40,781 bases of DNA, taken from NCBI GenBank assembly GCA_009844405.1, contig VYBO01000024.1, positions 1 through 40,781 of the forward strand, in the 5' to 3' direction. The notes beneath the pieces were generated by a model that saw nothing but the letters and a program-made list of their open reading frames with translations, was not told the DNA's origin and ran no database searches. The position numbers were made by a program, and so were the translations under genes. The stretch's first letter is position 1; every line of letters starts with the position of its first letter. Shown here one piece after another: positions 1 to 6,083 of this stretch. This DNA comes from Acidimicrobiaceae bacterium (GTDB lineage: Bacteria > Actinomycetota > Acidimicrobiia > Acidimicrobiales > Aldehydirespiratoraceae).

Positions 1-292
1 GACCCAACTGGGCGCTGCTCGACACCCTCACTCCGACCTGAAACGCGGAGAGCCAGAAATGGCAGTCCTCTGGACACCCTCCGGTCTTGACTGAGAGGAT
101 GCCCTCGACCTCCACTGTTGGGCCGCACCATGCGAGCCGTACTTCGTGCGCAAGCGACGCAAGCGCGGGCACACCGTCGTCCTCGATGACGGCCAGACGG
201 GACAGTTCCGAAGCCTTAAGCAGTCGGAGGGCTCCTGCGGTTGGCCGGGGCGCTGGCTCAGCAGAGGCCAACGCGATCCAGCTGAGCCGTAC
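1..292 (-). pseudogene. bioB: Biotin synthase (bioB) N-terminal remnant, runs off the window edge
   Basis: The minus-strand frame from 292 to 1 reads like the N-terminal region of mycobacterial-type BioB: a segment [12 protein letters not shown] followed by VEVEGILSV and [11 protein letters not shown] (about positions 52-150). The C-x3-C pair is the start of the radical-SAM iron-sulfur motif. The third motif cysteine is absent: after CHF the frame reads W and then sequence I cannot align to BioB, so the gene seems truncated or rearranged just there. Upstream the frame is closed by a TAG at 293-295 and has no ATG. BioB inserts sulfur into dethiobiotin in the last step of biotin synthesis. I infer a dead fragment; the gene could continue left of the window, but the missing third cysteine argues against function. 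Confidence 0.65.
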
Positions 293-355
293 CTAACAAG
301 GGCGGGCGTCGCCCAGAGAAATGGGAAACCGAATGAGCGTCTGGGAAGAACACCT

Positions 356-1793
356 TCAACTGCGCCCGGCTGCCTTTACTGGGAGCCTCGCTAGCGGTCC
401 AGCGCCTAGCCGTCCCTGGCATTCGGTGCACGCCTCATCGGTGCGGGTCCGTTGCTGGGCGAGGCGGCGTTGCAACGGATGATGGCGCATCCACTCCGCT
501 TGTGGATTGCTCGCGGTGAGCCCAACGGTGGTGAGCAGGTAGTCGTTGACTGCATGGGCTGCTGCGACGGCGTTGAGGGTGACGACGCTGGGTGCGGGGA
601 CTTCGGCGATGTAGCGCTGGGCGTCGCGCTGTTGCGGCGAAGCGCTCTCCTCCGCAAGCTGCGTGCGATCGATGAGTCCCGTGCACCACAGACACGACTG
701 TCCGGGCACAAGATGTCGTACGACCGAGAACACGTCTTCGACATCGCCCTCATCGGCGTCGACCTGGATCTTGGTGCCGACCTGCCAGACAGGGATGAGG
801 TACTGGTGGCACAGAGCATTGATGACGAGCCGGGCGCGCATCGTGTCCGCCGCCAAGAAGACTGCGTCGCAATCGACGAGGCGTTGGACCGCATCGTGAT
901 CCACAACGTCCGCTTCGACGGCGTCGAAGCCAATGTCGGGCATTACATCCAAAGCAAGTCGTTCGGCGATGACGACCTTGGTGGTGGGTGGTCGTCCGAA
1001 CCAGCGCGCGAGCACACGAGGAAGCCGCGTGGACCCGAGATCCCCTGGTCTAGATCCGACGAGCCTCGGGTAGTTCGTTTCGTCGATGCGGTCGTCGTCA
1101 ATGGCGACGATATGGCCAACGCCGAGGCGTGCGAGGTACTCGTTGATGAGCGATCCGACCCCCCCCCCCGAGACCAACGATGCCGACTCGCTGCATGGCG
1201 AGGATGTGCTGACCACGATCTCCAAAGAGCCGGACTTGGCGGTCGTAGCGCGCGTCGGCACCGGGCGGCCTCTGCGGTTCGGGATATAGGCGTCGAGGGG
1301 TCGGAGCCAACACGGTGGCGCAGTCAAGCGCTGCTTGCTCTTCGTGCGTGAGCCAAACGTCGCCTGCTACGGCGTCTTGTGCGAATACCAGCGCACCCGC
1401 GGGCGGACCATCGAGAATGTCGATGAGTGCTGGGTAGCCGCGACGGTGCGATGCCAGGTCATCGGCGGAAAACGCGACACGGCTGGTTCCGAAGTGATTG
1501 TGAACTGCAAGATATGCAAGGCGTTCCTCGGCGCATTCGCGGACACAGCGTCGCACGAACTCCGGAGTCAGCCGACGGTAGCCGCGAATGCCCGGCACGT
1601 AGTCAACGCCATCCTGGGCCAGGAACAGGCGACGTCCGATCAGTCTGAGACCTCGTTCGGTTCTAAGGACCGATGCCCCGATGACGGCGCCGTGCTCGTC
1701 GCCATCGTCGCGGAACAGATGCGCCTGCAGGTCATCCATGATCGCGGCCGGCAGCCGCAAACTGACCGCCTCTGTTACTGCGCGTGCAGCCAT
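356..1793 (-). CDS. JAB (JAMM) peptidase-E1/ThiF adenylyltransferase fusion, frameshifted at a G11 tract
   Basis: The first part (start 1793) is a JAB/JAMM domain: an EE pair, then HNH with a spaced S-x2-D (H-x-H-x8-S-x2-D), the zinc-ligand pattern of deubiquitinase-like peptidases. It is followed by an E1/ThiF domain opening with RYDRQVRLFG and the ATP-loop VGLGGG. At the 11-G run (1159-1169) the frame shifts; the rest of the E1 continues in another frame to 356 with GVGSLINEYLARLGVG, IDDDRIDETNYPR (adenylate-binding D and R/N) and two zinc-type CxxC motifs (CLWC, CTEC). A 7- or 10-G tract would give one continuous protein of about 478 residues. Such E1s adenylate a UBL C-terminus, while JAB domains process or remove UBLs. 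The start overlaps the E2-like stop by 19 bases, which suggests translational coupling. Sequencing error, slippage or true inactivation cannot be told apart here. Confidence 0.85.
1159..1169. repeat. 11-base C/G homopolymer in the E1 glycine loop
   Basis: An uninterrupted run of eleven C on the plus strand (G on the coding strand) sits inside the codons for the GxGGxG nucleotide-binding loop of the E1 domain. With 11 G the JAB and E1 halves are out of frame; with 7 or 10 they are in frame. Such tracts are classic slippage sites and also common sequencing-error sites. Confidence 0.9.
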
Positions 1794-2155
1794 GTGATCA
1801 CTCTGGCGACCTTGCGTGCGGCGGTGTCCAGCGCAGGATCTCGTCGGTTGCTACGACGGGACAGTTGCAGTGCCGATTCGCCCTGGAACGAGCCCACCGC
1901 GATGCCCGGACCGTGATTGCTGCCGTCCGAGCGACTCAGGTCGACACGGACGAACAGCGGGTATACGTCCGAGTACGGGTATTGGCAGCTGATCGCGAAC
2001 TTCAGCCATGTCTCACGCTGGTCATAGCTGGGGCCGGGATCGATCGGGAACATTGTCACGATCGCGCCACCGTCACCATCTTCCTGTGATGTGACCTCGA
2101 CGCCTGGGAACTTCATTCGTAGCTCGGCGACGGCTGCGTCCACCTCAGGGTTCAT
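1775..2155 (-). CDS. E2/UBC-fold protein of a prokaryotic UBL cassette, no downstream catalytic Cys
   Basis: A 126-residue protein when started at ATG 2155, which has AGGGTGAG just upstream and lies 10 bases after the UBL stop; an ATG at 2188 would overlap the UBL gene. The core has the shape of prokaryotic E2 proteins: an N-terminal helix, strands (VTMFPIDPGPSYDQ, WLKFAISCQYPYSD), a YPxxxP-like YPLF element, a loop, then a C-terminal helix with RRSNRRDP and ARKVARVITWL. In canonical E2s a catalytic cysteine follows the YP element; here the only cysteine lies before it and the loop after it carries serines (GSFQGESALQLS). Bacterial ubiquitination-like (Bub) pathways reported to work through oxyester rather than thioester intermediates have such cysteine-less E2s. 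The family call rests on context plus fold-like motifs, so an exact Pfam family is not claimed. Confidence 0.7.
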   Translation of the reverse strand: MNPEVDAAVAELRMKFPGVEVTSQEDGDGGAIVTMFPIDPGPSYDQRETWLKFAISCQYPYSDVYPLFVRVDLSRSDGSNHGPGIAVGSFQGESALQLSRRSNRRDPALDTAARKVARVITWLHAQ

Positions 2156-2165
2156 GGTGCTCACC

Positions 2166-2438
2166 CTAAGAATTGTCGTCACCGTCAACTGCGAAGAACT
2201 TCTGACCGTATCGCAGCGCGACTATCTCGTTGTCGGCCACGGGATCCTCCTTGCCGTCCTCGCCAAGCATGGTCAGGTGGAAGTCGAGCTGGATCTTCAC
2301 GCCTTGGTCGATCGCCGCTTCCTTGACTTGAAGGCCCGTAGCGGTCGGCCCGTCGATCTTGACGGGCTTGGTATTCACTTCGATGAGCACGGGGCGAGGC
2401 GGCCCCAGTACTTCCGGTGTCGAGGCTGAATCCGTCAT
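2166..2438 (-). CDS. Small ubiquitin-like protein of the multiubiquitin type, single beta-grasp domain
   Basis: A 90-residue protein beginning MTDSASTPEV, with AAGGAG eight bases upstream of the ATG. After a flexible N-terminus it follows the multiubiquitin pattern: VLIEVNTKPVKIDGP, a helix TGLQVKEAAIDQG, a strand HLTML, and EIVALRYGQKFFAVDGDD. It is first in the minus-strand cassette, ahead of the E2-like and JAB-E1 genes, and is the presumed conjugated modifier. There is only one domain, whereas many members carry several. The C-terminus is DDNS rather than the di-glycine of ubiquitin, so activation would need processing or a different C-terminal chemistry. The promoter region is shared with the divergent regulator and contains a 16-bp palindrome 32 bases upstream of the start. 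Confidence 0.75.
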   Translation of the reverse strand: MTDSASTPEVLGPPRPVLIEVNTKPVKIDGPTATGLQVKEAAIDQGVKIQLDFHLTMLGEDGKEDPVADNEIVALRYGQKFFAVDGDDNS

Positions 2439-2470
2439 CCTGCAGTCTCCTTGAGGTTGCTATACTGATG

Positions 2471-2486
2471 CTCAGTTGCAACTGAG
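2471..2486. promoter_or_regulatory. Perfect 16-bp palindrome, probable operator
   Basis: CTCAGTTGCAACTGAG is a perfect inverted repeat in the intergenic region between the divergent UBL cassette and the Xre-type regulator. It shares the half-site CAGTTGC with a second palindrome 37 bases away. It is most likely a binding site for the adjacent regulator (inference). Confidence 0.6.
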
Positions 2487-2501
2487 TGATGCCACATTAG
2501 C

Positions 2502-2891
2502 ATGTCAGTTGCGAATTCGCAACCATTTGGGGGAGGAATGGAAGCCAAGAGCGGATGGTTCGACTGCAGTGCCTTCTATGAGGCGCTCGACGCCCATCGA
2601 AGAGCACTTCAACTGACATGGAAGCAAATTGCGGCGGAGTCAGGGGTCAGCGCCTCCACACTTACCCGCATGGCGCAGGGCAGGCGACCTGACGTTGACG
2701 GCCTCGCGGCGCTGGCCGCTTGGTCAGGGCTAAACGCGGACGATTTTGTGCGCTCCCATGGCGATCGACCTACGCCGGAACCGCTTGCGCGGATCTCGAC
2801 ATTCCTGCGAGCTGACAAGAACCTCACACCAGAGGCGGCGACCGCGCTGGACGAGGTCATCAAGGCCACCTACGAACGGCTGAGAAGCTAG
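2502..2891 (+). CDS. Xre-family helix-turn-helix regulator, divergent from the UBL cassette
   Basis: A protein of up to 129 residues with a Cro/CI-type helix-turn-helix: LTWKQIAAESGVSASTLTRM followed by AQGRRPDVDGLAALAAWSGL. The remaining C-terminal 45 residues are helical, without an obvious ligand domain. Two starts are possible. ATG 2502 has no Shine-Dalgarno and would suit leaderless translation; ATG 2538 has GGGGGAGG only one base upstream, too close for normal use. It is transcribed away from the UBL, E2 and JAB-E1 genes across a short region with two matching palindromes, so it likely represses the cassette and itself (inference). No toxin partner is visible downstream. Confidence 0.85.
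   Translation: MSVANSQPFGGGMEAKSGWFDCSAFYEALDAHRRALQLTWKQIAAESGVSASTLTRMAQGRRPDVDGLAALAAWSGLNADDFVRSHGDRPTPEPLARISTFLRADKNLTPEAATALDEVIKATYERLRS
2508..2523. promoter_or_regulatory. Second perfect 16-bp palindrome, probable operator
   Basis: GTTGCGAATTCGCAAC is a perfect inverted repeat preceded by CA, so it carries the same CAGTTGC half-site as the palindrome at 2471. If the regulator starts at ATG 2538 it lies entirely upstream of the coding region; if at 2502 it lies within the first codons. Two similar sites suggest cooperative autoregulation. Confidence 0.55.
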
Positions 2892-3087
2892 GAATAGAAC
2901 CTCCAGCGCGCGACAGGTACGGCCGCGGCGGTCGAGGCTATGGCTCTCTTGGGAACCGTTCTAACATGTGAAATAACGAGGCGTCACAGATCGTCCGTTA
3001 GAATTTTCGTTAGAAGTTTGGCCGATCTCAGGGTTATCCACAGATAGGTCTAGGTCAGAAGTGTGAGCTGACCTAGTGTTTCGTTTG
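2892..3087. other. AT-richer intergenic segment with DnaA-box-like site and small repeats
   Basis: No gene is visible. The segment is notably less GC-rich than its surroundings. It contains TTATCCACA at 3034-3042, identical to the consensus DnaA box. GTTAGAA occurs twice, 12 bases apart (2997-3003 and 3009-3015), with an inverted TTCTAAC at 2959-2965. It lies between the UBL cassette and the 3' end of tRNA-Pro, where an integrated element would have its boundary, but no integrase or duplicated tRNA end is visible. Confidence 0.4.
3050..3076 (-). terminator. Hairpin downstream of tRNA-Pro
   Basis: CTAGGTCAG and CTGACCTAG form a perfect 9-bp stem with a 9-base loop, 11 bases past the 3' end of the minus-strand tRNA-Pro. 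There is no U-run after it, so terminator function is an inference from position. Confidence 0.45.
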
Positions 3088-3162
3088 TCGGGCTGGGGAG
3101 ATTTGAACTCCCGACCTTCGGTCCCCCAGACCGACGCGCTAACCAAGCTGCGCCACAGCCCG
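3088..3162 (-). tRNA. tRNA-Pro(GGG)
   Basis: The reverse strand folds as a 75-nt cloverleaf. The acceptor stem CGGGCTG pairs with CAGCCCG, and the anticodon stem TCGGT/ACCGA closes a loop CTGGGGG whose anticodon is GGG. The T arm carries GTTCAAATC and the discriminator is A. CCA is not encoded. The 3' end points towards the UBL cassette. Confidence 0.93.
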
Positions 3163-3180
3163 TGGAGGCGAGACTAGCGG

Positions 3181-3393
3181 CTACAGCAGAAGGGCCACAC
3201 CCTGCACGGCCCGCCACACGAGGTAGACGGCGGCGCCGGCCACCAGCAGCCGGAAGTGCCACGGGATGCGCTCCGCGGCCGCCGCCGGGCGCTCATCCGG
3301 GTGCTGGACCTCGCGGCCGCAGGACGGACACGCGCCCTCAGCGGTGAGCGTGGTCGGTGTCAGGTACCGCTCGCAGGACCGGCACCATGCCAT
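3181..3393 (-). CDS. Small zinc-ribbon protein with one membrane segment
   Basis: A 70-residue protein. Its N-terminus has two CxxC pairs (CRSC and CPSC, residues about 4-25) forming a probable zinc ribbon. A charged linker follows, then a hydrophobic helix LLVAGAAVYLVWRAVQGVALLL at the extreme C-terminus, so it is probably a tail-anchored membrane protein. It sits 4 bases downstream of the SpoIIE-type phosphatase and is likely co-transcribed. Its function is unknown; small proteins with a zinc ribbon and a single helix are common in actinobacteria. It could also be a quality-control or adaptor protein for the phosphatase, but nothing in the sequence shows that. Confidence 0.75.
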   Translation of the reverse strand: MAWCRSCERYLTPTTLTAEGACPSCGREVQHPDERPAAAAERIPWHFRLLVAGAAVYLVWRAVQGVALLL

Positions 3394-3397
3394 GGGC

Positions 3398-4477
3398 TCA
3401 GTCTCGGCGGATGGCCATGATGGCGGTGTCGTCGCCGATCGTGCCCCCGGCGAAGTCCTTGGCCGCGTCCAGCAGCGACTTGCACAGCACGTCGGGCGCC
3501 GCGTTGAGGTCCCGCTCCACCGACTTGATGATGCGGTTCTCGCCGAACATCTGGCGCCCGGCGCGGGCCTCGGCCAGACCGTCGGTGTACATCACCACCA
3601 GATCGCCCGATGCCATCGGGATCTCCCTCGAGAAGTACGTCGCCTGGGGGTCGAGCATCAGCAGCGGGCCGGTGGAGCGCAGCGGCCTGGTGCCCTCCTC
3701 ATGGAACAGGAACGCGGCCGGGTGCCCCGCCGACGAGTAGCGCAGCGTCCCGGCCTCGGTGTCGAACACCACCACGCACGCCGAGATGAACTCCTCGTTG
3801 CGGTCCCCCGCCGACAGCTGCGCGTTGATCTCCTCGAACGCTTGGGCGGGATCACGGAACTGGCGCAGGAACACCCTCAGCAGGTACTTGGCCTGGAACG
3901 CGGTGATCGAAGATTCGATGCCGTGTCCGGCCACGTCGCCGATGACCGCAGCCACCCGGTGGCGCCCCACGCGGTGCACGTCGAAGAAGTCGCCGGCCAT
4001 CAGCCCCGAGCCCGCCTGGTAGACCCGGCCGATCTCGAACCCGCTGAAGTCGGGAACCTCCTCGGGCGCCAGCCGGGCCGCCCACGCCTTGGGCGCCAGC
4101 TGCTCCTGCTCGAGGGCCTGCTCGGCCCGGCGCTCCAGCGCGTAGCGGTTTCGGGCCATGCGGACCTCTTCGAGCGCGGTGCGGGCCCACCACACCGACA
4201 TCACCGCTGGCACGGCCAGCAGAGCCAGAACAACGTTGACGTTCGCCAAATCCACCCGGCCCACCACCAGAGCCACCAGCACCAGCAGGCCGTAGACAAC
4301 CGCTCCGTGGACGTCCTTGCGGTACCCGGCTTGGGCCAGGGCCAACGCCTCGGGATGGGGGACGGCGTCGCTCTCGATCAGGCGCAAGAACCGCTGGCGG
4401 TGGCGGGCCGACCGGATGAAGAACACCATGGCCAGCGCGCAGCTCAGGGCCAGAAGATCGAGAACGATCGTTACCAC
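3398..4477 (-). CDS. Membrane-anchored SpoIIE/RsbU-type PP2C serine phosphatase
   Basis: A 359-residue protein. Residues 1-21 form one membrane helix, and about 57-100 form two more. A charged, probably coiled-coil linker (MARNRYALERRAEQALEQEQ) follows. The PPM phosphatase domain covers about 140-357, with metal-binding motifs AGDFFDV, GDVAGHG, VMYTDGLAEA and GDDTAIMAI. RsbU-like enzymes dephosphorylate anti-anti-sigma factors and so release sigma factors; no anti-sigma or STAS gene is nearby, so the target is unknown. The N-terminus lacks a recognisable sensor domain and may simply sense the membrane environment. It is probably in an operon with the small zinc-ribbon gene downstream. Confidence 0.9.
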   Translation of the reverse strand: MVTIVLDLLALSCALAMVFFIRSARHRQRFLRLIESDAVPHPEALALAQAGYRKDVHGAVVYGLLVLVALVVGRVDLANVNVVLALLAVPAVMSVWWARTALEEVRMARNRYALERRAEQALEQEQLAPKAWAARLAPEEVPDFSGFEIGRVYQAGSGLMAGDFFDVHRVGRHRVAAVIGDVAGHGIESSITAFQAKYLLRVFLRQFRDPAQAFEEINAQLSAGDRNEEFISACVVVFDTEAGTLRYSSAGHPAAFLFHEEGTRPLRSTGPLLMLDPQATYFSREIPMASGDLVVMYTDGLAEARAGRQMFGENRIIKSVERDLNAAPDVLCKSLLDAAKDFAGGTIGDDTAIMAIRRD

Positions 4478-4602
4478 GCGCGCCCCTCCCCTCAGATTCG
4501 CGGCCCGCTGCCGCCATCATCGTACCGCCTCGGAGGGACATCCTGGGCCGCGGGCCCCCACTGAGGGCTCCCTCGCGCCCGCGGACCGGCCCGGGCGGCG
4601 GG

Positions 4603-5961
4603 CTACTCGTCGCGGCGGCGGACCCTGAACTTGAGCGCGGTGACGCCCAGGTCGAAGCTCTCGCGCAGCTTGCGCTCGATGTAGCGCAGGTACGTGCGCG
4701 GCAGGGTGCGGTTGGCGAACAGCGTGAACGTCGGCGGGTCGGCGGCCGCCTGCGTGGCGTACAGGATGCGGGCCCCTGCCGGCGCGGGCTGGGCGCTCTG
4801 GGCGGCCCGCACAACCTCGTTGACCCTACTGGTGGGGATGCGGGTGCGGTACTCGGCCACCGCCGCGCTCAGCGACGGCCACAGCCGGGTCACGCCCTTG
4901 CCGCTGAGGGCGCTGATGCGCAGCACCGGCGGGTCGCCCAGGAAGCCCAGCCGGTCCTGGACGTCGCGGCCCAGATCGAGGCGAGTCTCGGTGTCGATCA
5001 GGTCCCACTTGTTGAGCAGGATCACCACCGGGCAGCCGGCGGCGTCGACCCGCTCGGCCAGGCGCTGGTCCTGATGGGTCACCCCCACCGACGAGTCGAC
5101 CACCAGCAGGGCCACGTCCGCGGTGTCCACCGCCCGCAGGGCCCTCACCAGCGAGTAGTACTCGGTGCCGGAGTCGATGCGGGCCCTGCGGCGCATCCCG
5201 GCGGTGTCGATGAACCGGACCGGTCCCTCGTCGGTCTCGATGAGGGTGTCGATGGCGTCGCGCGTCGTGCCCGGCAGGTCGTGCACGATGGCGCGGTCCT
5301 CCCCTATCAGCCGGTTGAACAGCGTCGACTTCCCAGCGTTGGGCCGCCCCACCAGCACCACCGAGAACGCCTCGGCCGCGGCCGCTGCGAGGCCCTCGCC
5401 GGTCGGGTCGGGGGCCGGTCCGGCCGGCGCGTCCGGTGCATCCGAGGCGCTGACCGCGTCGAGGCGGGCGACGAGTTCCTCCAGCAGATCGCCGGTGCCA
5501 CGGCCGTGCAGCGCGCTCACCTGGTGGGGCGTGCCGAGACCGAGACCCAGCAGCTCCCAGACGGAGTCGGCCTGGCCCTCGTGGTCGACCTTGTTGGCCA
5601 CCACCATCACCGGCACGTCGGCGGAGTACAGGACCCGGGCGACCTGCTCGTCGTCGACGGTCAGGCCCACCGACGCGTCCACCACGAACAGCACGGCGTC
5701 GGCCTCGCGCACGGCCCGCTCGGCCTGGGCGCTCACCTTGGCGTCCAGCTCGTCGCCGGAGGCGCTCCAGCCGCCGGTGTCGAGCAGCGTGAAGCTGCGG
5801 CCCTGCCACTCGGCGTCGACCGCCTTGCGGTCCCGGGTGACGCCGGGACGCTCCTCCACGATCGCCTCGCGGCGACCCAGGATGCGGTTCACCAGCGTCG
5901 ACTTGCCGACGTTGGGCCGGCCGACCACGGCCACAACCGGGTTCACGACGCGTCCAGACAT
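4603..5961 (-). CDS. der: Ribosome-assembly GTPase Der (EngA)
   Basis: A 452-residue protein with the diagnostic tandem GTPase architecture. The first G domain has VGRPNVGKST near the N-terminus, DTGGW and NKVD; the second begins near residue 200 with VGRPNAGKST, DTAGM and NKWD. A C-terminal KH-like domain ends in FRVRRRDE. Der is an essential factor in 50S subunit maturation. Length and motif order match the family, with an insertion rich in A, P and D (about 170-190) linking the two G domains. It follows the DUF512 gene on the same strand, a neighbour pair known from Firmicutes. About 125 bases between this gene and the phosphatase (4478-4602) hold nothing I recognise. Confidence 0.97.
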   Translation of the reverse strand: MSGRVVNPVVAVVGRPNVGKSTLVNRILGRREAIVEERPGVTRDRKAVDAEWQGRSFTLLDTGGWSASGDELDAKVSAQAERAVREADAVLFVVDASVGLTVDDEQVARVLYSADVPVMVVANKVDHEGQADSVWELLGLGLGTPHQVSALHGRGTGDLLEELVARLDAVSASDAPDAPAGPAPDPTGEGLAAAAAEAFSVVLVGRPNAGKSTLFNRLIGEDRAIVHDLPGTTRDAIDTLIETDEGPVRFIDTAGMRRRARIDSGTEYYSLVRALRAVDTADVALLVVDSSVGVTHQDQRLAERVDAAGCPVVILLNKWDLIDTETRLDLGRDVQDRLGFLGDPPVLRISALSGKGVTRLWPSLSAAVAEYRTRIPTSRVNEVVRAAQSAQPAPAGARILYATQAAADPPTFTLFANRTLPRTYLRYIERKLRESFDLGVTALKFRVRRRDE

Positions 5962-6000
5962 CTGAGTCGGATGATGACGGCCCGCGCTTCAGCGTCGTGT

Positions 6001-6069
6001 TTCCCGCTCTTGTTCGCTGCGCCCACGAGCCGCTCGGGCCACGGCCTCACCGGGCACCCCGCCACACCC
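6001..6069 (-). repeat. Degenerate partial copy of the 135-bp dispersed element
   Basis: Read on the minus strand, this segment contains GGCCGTGGCCCGAGCGGC, then a diverged match to the core GTGAGCGCAGCGAACAGGAGCGG, matching the central part of the full copies at 18381, 20375, 26700 and 27968. Both ends are eroded and the internal ATG is lost. It lies between der and the DUF512 gene, just past the latter's stop. Confidence 0.7.
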
Positions 6070-6083
6070 TTCCCCATTTGGCC

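Noticed and set aside
452..1351. Long open frame antisense to the JAB-E1 gene
   Set aside because: High GC produces long antisense frames; no protein motif, and the E1 motifs on the minus strand are decisive.
3266..4564. Long plus-strand frame opposite the SpoIIE-type phosphatase
   Set aside because: No domain; the minus-strand phosphatase motifs are complete.
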